Source: Zerene cesonia
Lineage: Eukaryota > Arthropoda > Insecta > Lepidoptera > Pieridae
Length of the DNA stretch: 64,000 nucleotides
Assembly (NCBI RefSeq): GCF_012273895.1
Contig: NW_024045142.1
Span: 186,001-250,000, forward strand
Reading direction: 5' to 3'
Below the pieces are notes generated by a model. That model saw only the letters and a program-made list of their open reading frames with translations. It was not told where the DNA came from and did not search any database. Shown piece by piece: positions 38,201 to 43,606 of the stretch. The position numbers were made by a program, and so were the translations under genes. Position 1 is the stretch's first letter. The number at the start of each line of letters is the position of its first letter.

Positions 38201-41200
38201 TAGTGTTAAAATAATTTTTGAAATCAGTCTAGTAGTTCCCGAGATTACTACGTTTCAACAAAAAAACTAAAATACTCTTCAGCATTATATAATTAGAATA
38301 GAAGCATATATAAATTAGCATTTTTTTTTTTTTTTTTTTTTNNNNNNNNNNNNNNNNNNNNNNNNNNNNNNNNNNNNNNNNNNNNNNNNNNNNNNNNNNN
38401 NNNNNNNNNNNNNNNNNNNNNNNNNNNNNNNNNNNNNNNNNNNNNNNNNNNNNNNNNNNNNNNNNNNNNNNNNNNNNNNNNNNNNNNNNNNNNNNNNNNN
38501 NNNNNNNNNNNNNNNNNNNNNNNNNNNNNNNNNNNNNNNNNNNNNNNNNNNNNNNNNNNNNNNNNNNNNNNNNNNNNNNNNNNNNNNNNNNNNNNNNNNN
38601 NNNNNNNNNNNNNNNNNNNNNNNNNNNNNNNNNNNNNNNNNNNNNNNNNNNNNNNNNNNNNNNNNNNNNNNNNNNNNNNNNNNNNNNNNNNNNNNNNNNN
38701 NNNNNNNNNNNNNNNNNNNNNNNNNNNNNNNNNNNNNNNNNNNNNNNNNNNNNNNNNNNNNNNNNNNNNNNNNNNNNNNNNNNNNNNNNNNNNNNNNNNN
38801 NNNNNNNNNNNNNNNNNNNNNNNNNNNNNNNNNNNNNNNNNNNNNNNNNNNNNNNNNNNNNNNNNNNNNNNNNNNNNNNNNNNNNNNNNNNNNNNNNNNN
38901 NNNNNNNNNNNNNNNNNNNNNNNNNNNNNNNNNNNNNNNNNNNNNNNNNNNNNNNNNNNNNNNNNNNNNNNNNNNNNNNNNNNNNNNNNNNNNNNNNNNN
39001 NNNNNNNNNNNNNNNNNNNNNNNNNNNNNNNNNNNNNNNNNNNNNNNNNNNNNNNNNNNNNNNNNNNNNNNNNNNNNNNNNNNNNNNNNNNNNNNNNNNN
39101 NNNNNNNNNNNNNNNNNNNNNNNNNNNNNNNNNNNNNNNNNNNNNNNNNNNNNNNNNNNNNNNNNNNNNNNNNNNNNNNNNNNNNNNNNNNNNNNNNNNN
39201 NNNNNNNNNNNNNNNNNNNNNNNNNNNNNNNNNNNNNNNNNNNNNNNNNNNNNNNNNNNNNNNNNNNNNNNNNNNNNNNNNNNNNNNNNNNNNNNNNNNN
39301 NNNNNNNNNNNNNNNNNNNNNNNNNNNNNNNNNNNNNNNNNCATAGGCACTTTTTATACCGATATTCCTACGGGATACGGACTTACGCGGTTTCAACCGC
39401 GGGTCACAGCTAGTGATTACTAATTAAACAATTGGCGGTCTTATCGCTATATAGCGATTTCTTCCAGACTAGACGTACGGAGTGATATTAGTTTGAGAGA
39501 GAGATAATATAATAAAATATATGTGATACTATGAATAATGTATAATGTGAATTAATACTAATAGATAAACAGATATTCATAATCGTATACGAAGAAGCCG
39601 TAAAACCTATATTTTATTAACCGATTTTGATGATTCATTTTTACCAGCACTCCTGTGTGGTCCAAGTGAAATTTGGTCTTTGGTCTCTGTAAATTCGACA
39701 ATTCGGAGTCGATTAAGTTTTTTGTTAAAAATAACATAAGAATAATTTATCTATCGTCATAAACATTTTTTTATTGTGCGAGTCGAGCACACTTCGGCAC
39801 GAATTGGGCCAGCTCGCACCGGGGAAGTACCACAGGAGACCGTGTAATAGTAGCTTGCTACTCTGTATCGTATGATGAATGGGGGAGGCGGAGGCTCGTA
39901 TCCTTCTCGATACCCTTCTCAGTCCTACCCCTAACTTCCCTTGTTAATCCTTTCTTTACTCCATTTTAAATGGCCAATTTATAGAAGCGCAAGGTCTTCA
40001 AACCTTCAGCTTCTCCAAATGTCCATGGGCGGCGGTAAGAAAGAAGAAAGAAAAGAAAGAAAATACATTTATTTATATAAGGTAAAATAAAAAAATAAAA
40101 AAATGATCTAATAAAAACACACTTACCATGAGGTGGGTCACCTGACGTGCAATGGAGCTGGTACTCTATTGTTTGATATCGAAACTGAAAATTCCACTTC
40201 CCCCATCCCCCAGGTAAAGTCCATAGAGATACCGCCTCGTTTCCAAGGCGCAGCGGCCAACTTCCAAGAGGACATCGCCATCCTGATCCTGACCACCAGC
40301 ATTCAGTACAAGACGTACGTGCGGCCCGTGTGCCTCAGCTTCGACTACGAGTTCGACAAGACGCAGCTGAGCGTTGGCAAGATGGGCAAGGTGACACATA
40401 TCTCAAACTCAAATTCACACTCACACTCACACTCAACTCACACTCACACTCTCACTCAAACTCATCTCATACTCAAGCTCATACTCAATCTCATACTCAA
40501 ACTCATACTCATCTCATACTCAAACTCACACTTAAACTCAACGCCCTCGTTCTATCGACACAATATTGAAAAATTGAAATAATGCTTCATATTCGTTGTG
40601 TCGGTTCTTACTTTTATGGTCATACATCAACACGTGTAATGTTCAATGAATATGCGCCGTCTCCCAGGTGGCCGGCTGGGGTCTGACGGGGGAGAACGGT
40701 CTGGCGTCTCCCACTCTGCAGGTTGTGAACTTCCCGTTCGTGGACATCAACACTTGCATCGCCAACTCACCGCCCGGCTTCAGGGAATACATCAATAGTG
40801 ATAAATTCTGCGCCGGTTATCTTAATGGTAAGAAATCTACACTAATATTATAAAGCTGAAGAGTTTGTTTGTTTGAACACACTAATCTCAGGAACTACCG
40901 GTCCGATTTGAAAAATTCTTTTAGTGTTAGATAGCTCAATTATTGAGGAAGGCTATAGGCTATATATGTACCATGTACGGGCGAAGCCGGGGCGGACCGC
41001 TAGTAAATAATATTAGTAGAAGTGATAGAGGAAGAAATAGTACTTTTCTCTGTTTATTTGTAATGGATAAACTCAATAACTATTGGAACCGATTATAAAA
41101 TACTTTCACCTTTAGAAAGCTGCAACTTCACTGAGTGACATAGGCTATACATGTACCACGAGCGAAGCCGGGGCGAACAGCTAATTGTATATAGGTATGT

Positions 41201-41919
41201 CGCTGTTAGATTGGGAAAACTGTTAGATTATTATCTAACTATGATATTTTTAATAGTCGAAAAATGTGAACCGTAACATTTGCTTGCAATTAAACGCATT
41301 ATTTTTTTTTCCTACTAATATTATAAATGCAAAAGTATGTCAGGATGGATGTATGTGTAAACACTAGACAGCTGGATAACTGGAATAACACATAGGCAAC
41401 TTTTTATCCCCATATCCCTACGGGATATAGGCATACGCAGGTGAAACGGCAGGGCGCAGTTAGTATTAAAATTTGTGAAAGTTTGTTTGTTTGGATGTTT
41501 GTCCGTCAATTACGCTGAAACTACTGAACGGATTTTGATGTAATTTGGTGTACAGGCAGGGTATGTACGTACCAAATTGCAATCGGTTCAGTAGTCTTTG
41601 CGTGAAAGAGCAACAAACACACACACATCCTTACAAACTCGCATTTATAATATTAGTAGGATAGTAGGAAGTAGGATAAGTGTGACAGTGCAATTAATGT
41701 AGACGTACCTAATGCACGTGGACAGGTACGACGCTATGTAAGGGCGACAGCGGGGGAGGGCTCGCCTTCCCCGACCGGGAGATGGGAGTGGAGAGGTACT
41801 TCCTCCGCGGGGTCGTCTCCACCGCGCCCACAGACAACAACCTGTGCAACGCGCACACTTACGTCACATTCACACAGGTCACCAAACACGAACACTTCAT
41901 CAAAGAGTATTTGAGATGA
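17623..41919 (+). CDS. HP14: Hemolymph proteinase 14 / modular serine protease (HP14/ModSP), multi-exon gene split by misassembly
   Basis: Secreted multidomain S1 protease. In the HP14/ModSP family it acts in hemolymph downstream of pattern-recognition proteins and starts the prophenoloxidase and Toll cascades. Fifteen coding exons join in phase to 2004 nt (667 codons plus stop): ten at 17623-30562, exon 11 on the minus strand at 36757-36918, exon 12 known only at 57863-57984, exons 13-15 at 40214-41919. Domains by residue: signal peptide about 1-19; LDLa1 28-62; furin-like RSRR 78-81; LDLa2 85-121; LDLa3 126-162; LDLa4 about 166-204 (lacks C1 and C3); LDLa5 209-245; Thr-rich linker; Sushi 263-323; Wonton-like 327-395; protease 398-667. 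The triad is H453, D511, S612. The activation bond appears to be L408-V409 (VQL/VIDGW), not Arg-Ile, and the residue at chymotrypsin position 189 is Thr, so trypsin-like specificity is unlikely. The domain order leaves little doubt about the family. Confidence 0.9.
19574..19779. mobile_element. Foldback retroposon, copy 3 (near complete)
   Basis: Both ends carry inverted ttaaaaactttttaacg-type arms around gtttcgaacactttacagcg. Flanked by near-identical direct repeats, aaatatttcatacaat (19558-19573) and aaatatttcatgcaat (19780-19795). Confidence 0.65.
20086..20300 (+). mobile_element. A-tailed retroposon fragment
   Basis: Landmarks caccgggaaagtaccacacc and tgtgtttcgtatggtgagtg, shared with more than ten other places in the window. 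The 3' part is missing here. Confidence 0.6.
20933..21932. other. Assembly gap (1000 N)
   Basis: Exactly 1000 N inside HP14 intron 1, a placeholder gap. Confidence 0.99.
22240..22291 (+). CDS. HP14: HP14 exon 2: end of signal peptide and first Cys of LDLa1
   Basis: Acceptor ttttttcag, donor AG/gtaaat, phase 1 in and phase 2 out. It encodes VLSPVLTAVVQETPGLC. Signal cleavage is likely after LTA (residue 19). The final Cys28 is the first cysteine of the LDLa repeat completed in exon 3. Confidence 0.85.
22292..23329 (+). other. HP14 intron 2
   Basis: 1.04 kb of AT-rich sequence with decayed repeats at about 22690-23060 and a (TG)n tract at 23240-23280. No exon seen. Confidence 0.6.
23240..23280 (+). 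repeat. (TG)n microsatellite
   Basis: Pure TG run ending 50 bases before the exon 3 acceptor. Confidence 0.95.
23330..23440 (+). CDS. HP14: HP14 exon 3: LDLa repeat 1
   Basis: Acceptor tataatag, donor GG/gtaagt. The residues include FQCGDGACI, CNGKADC and DGRDEEAC. With Cys28 from exon 2 this is a complete six-cysteine LDL-receptor class A repeat with its acidic calcium-binding cluster. A (TG)n tract ends 50 bases before the acceptor. Confidence 0.92.
23441..23968 (+). other. HP14 intron 3
   Basis: Contains a reversed, internally deleted A-tailed retroposon (about 23500-23660: gacttcaaattggaaagg, cgtgctcgactatcacatac). Nothing coding seen. Confidence 0.6.
23969..24028 (+). CDS. HP14: HP14 exon 4: linker with furin-like site
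   Basis: A 20-codon micro-exon (acceptor tcttacag, donor GG/gtgagt) linking LDLa1 to LDLa2. It encodes NPLEGSILHRSRRQASC. The RSRR/Q motif fits the furin-type RX(K/R)R consensus. Its last Cys (85) is the first cysteine of LDLa2. The exon is in phase on both sides. Confidence 0.82.
24029..24932 (+). other. HP14 intron 4
   Basis: 0.9 kb, with a short GT-rich stretch at about 24085-24120 and a Helitron-like 3' end (gcagctag) at 24901. No exon seen. Confidence 0.5.
24933..25049 (+). CDS. HP14: HP14 exon 5: LDLa repeat 2
   Basis: Acceptor attacag, donor AA/gtgagt. With Cys85 from exon 4 it gives a full LDLa repeat: WRCRDGTCIGFDGKCDG, then DCPDGSDE and a final Cys121. The calcium cage residues D-x-x-D-x-S-D-E are intact. 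Confidence 0.92.
25137..25290 (+). mobile_element. LINE 3' end
   Basis: ttgcctggaagagatcactt, then tgataaggccgcc, ending in an A-rich aataaaataaataaag tail. Related tails lie at 29158 and 46538. Confidence 0.55.
25341..25690 (+). mobile_element. A-tailed retroposon, nearly full length
   Basis: Starts gtgggagtcgagcacgcttc, includes gaagtaccacatcc and cttaccatcaggcgacccac, ends atgacataaaaaaa. The 3' A tail suggests LINE-driven insertion. Confidence 0.7.
25811..25980 (+). mobile_element. Helitron, same family as the element with an empty site at 42980
   Basis: TCTAATATATAAAATTCTCG at the start; gtttgccgggtgcagctgg at the end (CTGG instead of CTAG). It ends 35 bases before exon 6. Confidence 0.65.
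26016..26150 (+). CDS. HP14: HP14 exon 6: LDLa repeat 3
   Basis: Acceptor caccag, donor AA/gtgagc. The six-cysteine LDLa includes WFKCTYGACVDG, CNGVQEC and DDSDELLPRC, followed by RNDTEEI leading into repeat 4. GC-rich coding against an AT-rich intron. The exon begins about 35 bases after a Helitron-type element. Confidence 0.92.
26350..26550. mobile_element. Foldback/MITE-like element, partner of 7527-7745
   Basis: Reverse match to the tetraspanin intron copy: gattcacacacgatagaagt at one end, aaagaagtttcactt at the other. Confidence 0.55.
26961..27078 (+). mobile_element. tRNA-like SINE (family A), 3' half
   Basis: gttgctacggtttgacaaaa, B box ggttcgaatcc, tail with agcatttcaatgctataaaa. 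The 5' leader is absent. Confidence 0.65.
28009..28189 (+). CDS. HP14: HP14 exon 7: degenerate LDLa repeat 4 and first part of LDLa repeat 5
   Basis: Acceptor cccaatag, donor AAT/gtgagt, phase 2 in and phase 0 out. Repeat 4 (GQFRCDNGQLIS..RCDG..DCADGSDETVRSC) keeps cysteines 2, 4, 5 and 6 but lacks 1 and 3. Repeat 5 starts at CPGYLFQCAYGACVDEG and is interrupted by an intron after DCDN. Confidence 0.92.
28328..28473 (-). mobile_element. tRNA-like SINE (family A)
   Basis: In HP14 intron 7, reverse orientation. B box ggttcaattcc variant, acceptor half gatcacgg, leader to tagatggcgg. Confidence 0.65.
28663..28742 (+). CDS. HP14: HP14 exon 8: end of LDLa repeat 5 and Thr-rich linker
   Basis: Acceptor aattacag, donor GC/gtgagt. 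It starts IKECADGSDESDELC, completing LDLa5, then NRTATITTTTF. The Thr-rich stretch with an NRT sequon looks like a glycosylated hinge before the Sushi domain. Confidence 0.88.
28939..29114 (+). mobile_element. Non-autonomous Helitron
   Basis: TCTATACTAATATTATAAAG to cacagCTAG, flanked by A and T, in HP14 intron 8. Confidence 0.65.
29158..29284 (+). mobile_element. LINE 3' tail abutting the exon 9 acceptor
   Basis: ggttgcctggaagagaccac through ataccagcactatagtg to a caataaatatatttcag end. The last AG is the exon 9 acceptor. Confidence 0.55.
29285..29487 (+). CDS. HP14: HP14 exon 9: Sushi (CCP) domain
   Basis: Acceptor atatttcag, donor C/gtgagt. Starts APQTGKCVVPPHPANGRY, then NVSCSAGYRP, VLCVDGAWSGDYPQC. 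Four cysteines with the W-x-G motif before the last Cys are diagnostic of a complement control (Sushi) module. The exon is very GC-rich. The acceptor directly follows a LINE 3' tail. Confidence 0.9.
29575..30090 (-). mobile_element. A-tailed retroposon pieces in HP14 intron 9
   Basis: A reversed piece (29625-29720, gacttcaaactggaaaggga) and forward pieces (29580-29625 and 29825-30075, ending cttaccatcaggcgaaccat). Rearranged, not a single intact copy. Confidence 0.5.
30347..30562 (+). CDS. HP14: HP14 exon 10: Wonton-like Cys domain
   Basis: Acceptor cccccgcag. Begins FCHLNPHESVTYRC and ends DGNWDFTPTCQP. The spacing resembles the atypical second CCP ('Wonton') domain of HP14/ModSP. I place the donor at 30562 (CCAG/gtttgg) because phase 1 then joins exon 11 to give CQPECGRV, the usual domain-protease junction. 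The donor is weak, and the frame stays open beyond it. Confidence 0.85.
30563..31053 (+). CDS. Open extension of HP14 exon 10: candidate alternative terminal exon with Asn/Ser-rich tail
   Basis: If the weak exon-10 donor is not used, the frame continues 163 codons to TAG at 31051. The first 40 or so codons keep a high share of G/C third positions, unlike nearby intron DNA (VTIIVQDAVQVYVSHFQYGG), followed by an Ala/Pro/Arg stretch. Then comes a degenerate Asn-Ser/Ala repeat (about 30750-30860) and a tail ending KILVNAPDSKIYFKD. The product would be a secreted LDLa-Sushi-Wonton protein with no protease domain. I recognise no family for the tail. No AATAAA is obvious just downstream, so chance read-through remains possible. 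Confidence 0.5.
31759..31954 (-). mobile_element. tRNA-like SINE (family A), well preserved
   Basis: Reverse orientation with leader, gatcacgggtggccgag, B box ggttcgaatcc, closing cgtgatc and tail with gcatttcaatgctataaaac. Confidence 0.75.
32226..32570 (+). mobile_element. A-tailed retroposon
   Basis: cacgaattaggccagctcgc, accggggaagtaccacaccc, cataccatcaggtgatctac and a tail of aacataaaaaaaaa. Confidence 0.7.
32593..32741 (+). mobile_element. Helitron
   Basis: TCTTCTTATATATAAAATTC to gccgggtgcagCTAG, flanked by A and T. Same family as 42980-43159. Confidence 0.65.
32787..32975. mobile_element. Foldback retroposon, copy 4
   Basis: tgtttgattttacgcgagta to ttttaatttctaaatgtg, with a shortened centre (tttcgaacactttacagcg). 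Confidence 0.6.
33373..33543 (+). mobile_element. Non-autonomous Helitron
   Basis: TCATACTAATATTATAAACC to gggcgcagCTAG, flanked by A and T, with the gtgaaaccgcgggg segment. Confidence 0.7.
34733..34808 (+). mobile_element. A-tailed retroposon, cut by the gap
   Basis: gagtcgagcactgcttcggc to ccacaccctcacagaaa, then N. The contig ends inside this repeat. Confidence 0.65.
34809..35808. other. Assembly gap (1000 N)
   Basis: Placeholder gap before the inverted contig; the left contig ends inside a dispersed repeat. Confidence 0.99.
35838..36016 (-). mobile_element. Helitron in HP14 intron 11 (copy A orientation)
   Basis: CTAGACGCTCGTCCCGGCGC at 35838 and tataatattagtgtga at the end, flanked by A and T. 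The same insertion is at 57620-57797 in copy B. Confidence 0.65.
36757..36918 (-). CDS. HP14: HP14 exon 11: activation site and start of S1 protease domain, on an inverted contig
   Basis: On the minus strand: acceptor tatcacctacag, then 162 nt, donor G/gtgaga. Encodes CGRVTPEGVQLVIDGW, then GELPWHTGIYSK, then ICGGSLVSSTLVIS. This is the protease N-terminus: the light-chain Cys398, the activation site VQL/VIDG and the CGGSL strand. Its phases match exon 10 (G/AA = Glu) and exon 12 (G/CC = Ala). The orientation opposes every other exon and is best explained by contig misorientation. Confidence 0.92.
37419..37635 (+). mobile_element. Helitron-type element
   Basis: TCTTAATATATAAAAATCCA to ccgggtatgCTAG, flanked by A and T. 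A decayed relative lies in reverse at about 7120-7335. Confidence 0.6.
37910..38030 (+). mobile_element. Foldback retroposon, copy 5, truncated
   Basis: Starts midway at gaccacgctcgctgtaaac and runs to aatcaaacacaagaaaatac. Flanked by the 12-base direct repeat aatttgaaggca. One-end truncation plus target duplication points to reverse transcription. Confidence 0.65.
38342..39341. other. Assembly gap (1000 N)
   Basis: By comparison with copy B the real missing part should be about 450 bases (57830-58278) plus part of a Helitron, and should include exon 12. Confidence 0.95.
39342..39413 (+). mobile_element. Helitron 3' end, copy A only
   Basis: Starts in the gap and ends cacagCTAG, followed by TGATTAC. 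Copy B reads AATA/TGATTAC with no element. Confidence 0.75.
39773..40045 (+). mobile_element. A-tailed retroposon in HP14 intron 12, copy A
   Basis: tgcgagtcgagcacacttcg, accggggaagtaccacag, cttctccaaatgtccatggg, followed by an A/G-rich insert. A matching element is at 59065-59300 in copy B. Confidence 0.65.
40214..40390 (+). CDS. HP14: HP14 exon 13, copy A: catalytic Asp exon
   Basis: Acceptor cccccatcccccag, donor AAG/gtgaca, phase 0 on both sides, 59 codons. Starts VKSIEIPPRFQG. Contains NFQEDIAILIL with the catalytic Asp, then YVRPVCLSF. The copy B exon encodes the same residues. Confidence 0.92.
40402..40535 (+). repeat. Intronic minisatellite, copy A
   Basis: CTCAAACTCACACTCATA-type repeats starting 11 bases after the exon 13 donor. 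Length and arrangement differ from copy B (59568-59745). Confidence 0.85.
40668..40827 (+). CDS. HP14: HP14 exon 14, copy A: VAGWG exon
   Basis: Acceptor cgtctcccag, donor G/gtaaga. Starts VAGWGLTGENGLASPTLQ and ends DKFCAGYLN, the S1 GWG strand and the CAG loop. A Helitron begins 8 bases after the exon end. Confidence 0.92.
40836..41003 (+). mobile_element. Helitron 8 bases after the exon 14 donor, copy A
   Basis: gtaagaaa, then TCTACACTAATATTATAAAG to ggaccgCTAG, flanked by A and T. Shared with copy B, so it predates the A/B split. Confidence 0.75.
41309..41466 (+). mobile_element. Helitron-type element in HP14 intron 14, copy A
   Basis: cctactaatattataaatgc to gggcgcagttag (CTAG mutated). 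The 5' end is altered in copy B at about 60525. Confidence 0.6.
41726..41919 (+). CDS. HP14: HP14 exon 15, copy A: catalytic Ser and C-terminus
   Basis: Acceptor cgtggacag, stop TGA at 41917. Starts TTLCKGDSGGGLAFPDRE with the catalytic Ser in GDSGG. Position 189 by S1 alignment is Thr and the usual Pro of GGP is Gly. Ends HEHFIKEYLR. AATAAA follows the stop after three bases. Confidence 0.93.
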
Positions 41920-41922
41920 GCG

Positions 41923-41928
41923 AATAAA
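41923..41928 (+). promoter_or_regulatory. Poly(A) signal, copy A
   Basis: AATAAA three bases after the TGA, with a T-rich/GT region about 20 bases on (tgtgtttttttt). This implies an extremely short 3' UTR. Confidence 0.7.
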
Positions 41929-42212
41929 TTTGTTTTTATTGGAACTGTGTTTTTTTTACCCATTTGACAAATGAAAAGGATAAAATCTATCGAAATCTAA
42001 CCAGTGGTTTTTATGTGATTGGTACATACAAACAGACAATCTGTCAAACAAAAATAAAATAGGAACAATCGTTTAGAGCATACATTCTAAAAAATTACTG
42101 TTTTATCCGTATAGATTTCAGTCGCTTTCCGTCTCTGTATCTGTTTGCTGAACAGATTTTAACGGGTTTTCTTAATAGATGAGTGATTCAAGAGGAAGCT
42201 TTATAGTTATAA

Positions 42213-42407
42213 CTAGCTCTTACACGCGGCTTCGCACGCGTTAAATTCGGAGTAGTTTAATAGATGTTCTTTGAATATAAAACTTCCCTTTGAAAAACTA
42301 TATCTATTAAAAAAAAAACCCATCAAAATGCGTTGCGTAGTTTTAAAGATTTAAGCATACATAGGGATAGAGAAAGCGACTTTCTTTTTTATACTATGTA
42401 GTGACAA
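42213..42407 (-). mobile_element. Helitron-type element, third family
   Basis: CTAGCTCTTACACGCGGCTT at 42213; tatactatgtagtga at the far end, i.e. 5' TCACTACATAGTATA. A related element is at 53793. Confidence 0.6.
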
Positions 42408-42979
42408 ACTAGATAAAGAGGAGATGAAAGGAGGGAGGATACTTCCCCGGTGCGAGCAAGCTCGAACTGGCCCAAATCGTGTCGAAGCGTGCTCAACTTC
42501 TACTTAAGCAAATGCGTTCCGTGCTTCAAAGAGATAAGGGGGTATGGGATTTGTACGTACATAAAATGCATATGTATATTAGTATATTATGTTATATGTG
42601 TGTATATGTTGCTGTCAGATTGTAAAACCCGTTATATTATGAACTAACTCGTTAATTAATGGCAAGCTGCCGAAAAATAATTCAGTACGTTTGCTTGCGA
42701 TTGAAACATTATTTGGTTATAATACGAATATATCGCATTTTATGTATTATGCCGCCTTTATTTCAACTATAAAAAAGAGAGATTTATCAATGTGACTGGA
42801 CTTTGTGTTATGTGAACCAATTTTAGTGGTTCTATTTTTATGTAAGATTAGGCTTTGTAGAGTGTATTGTGTTATCTGTGGTGATTATACCAACTAACCT
42901 ATCATACTTACCTAATTCATCATATCAAATGCCCCTTTCATGACTTACAGGGTTCAAATCGATAGATTATTATATATTA

Positions 42980-43159
42980 CTAGCTGCACCCGGCAAACGC
43001 TGTTCTGCCTTACTCTTATCATTTAGGGGGATGAAAAATAGATGTTGGCCGATTCTCATAGATACCGGATAAGCACAAAAAATTTCATCAAAATCGGTCA
43101 AGCCGTTTCGGAGGAGTATGGCAACGAAAACTGTGACACGAGAATTTTATATATATAGA
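42980..43159 (-). mobile_element. Helitron with empty site in copy B
   Basis: 180 bases beginning CTAGCTGCACCCGGCAAACG and ending tatatatagA. On the minus strand: 5' TC, 3' CTAG, inserted between A and T. Copy B at 62275/62276 reads gattattatatatta/ttgaaat with no insertion and no target duplication. Confidence 0.9.
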
Positions 43160-43277
43160 TTGAAATAATGTATTTAATTAATAGCATTATGTAATATAAT
43201 AATGTGTACTATATGTTCAATAGATTGCTATCTCAAACCATTTACAACAATATGTAATACAAAAACGAAGAAAGACA

Positions 43278-43521
43278 TTTCTTCTACTCTTTCGGTTTCA
43301 TGTGTCTAAGGGGCACCCCACGCCATCTATTGTAACATACATAATAATAGATGGCGTGGGGTGCCCCTTAGACACATGAAACCGAAAAAGTAGAAGAAAT
43401 TCGATTACTGTGGCGGGATCACGGGTGGCCGAGAGGCTAGGCGTTGCTACGGTTAGGCAAGAAACGCAGGTTCGAATCCTGCCTCGTGATCAAATTTTTT
43501 CTATTATTTCAAAATTTCTCA
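43278..43521 (+). mobile_element. tRNA-like SINE with inverted head, empty site in copy B
   Basis: 244 bases flanked by aagaaagaca (43268-43277 and 43522-43531). Left arm 43278-43331 is the reverse complement of 43346-43399 with one mismatch, around a 14-base loop. The tRNA-like body 43418-43491 has a 7-bp acceptor stem (gatcacg/cgtgatc), A box tggccgagagg, T arm gcaggttcgaatcctgc. Copy B has only one target-like sequence at about 62383-62393. Confidence 0.88.
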
Positions 43522-43606
43522 AAGAAAGACAGTTAAATCATTAAATAAGTATTAACTAGATTCTCTCGCTTCACGAATTCATTTAATGAAGATCTAATCT
43601 TTTATT

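Larger units (their letters stand above)
35809..38341 (-). other. Inverted contig with HP14 exon 11 and its introns
   Basis: 35809-36757 matches about 56935-57830 in reverse complement, for example the exact ggatatcaagattttatccc. It holds exon 11 on the minus strand, a Helitron (37419-37635), a truncated foldback element (37910-38030) and a 20-base poly-T at its right edge. Confidence 0.85.

Noticed and set aside
40402..40535. CRISPR-like array
   Set aside because: Short contiguous CT/CA-rich repeats without unique spacers in an insect intron; an ordinary minisatellite.
40133..40582. A 149-codon protein through exon 13 and the following minisatellite
   Set aside because: Splicing at 40214 and 40390 is fixed by acceptor, donor, phase and the S1 fold. 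The rest is intron read-through.
43418..43491. A functional tRNA gene
   Set aside because: The acceptor stem and T arm pair well, but the anticodon arm is not canonical and the same unit is repeated, diverged, at least six more times with conserved flanks. It is a SINE.
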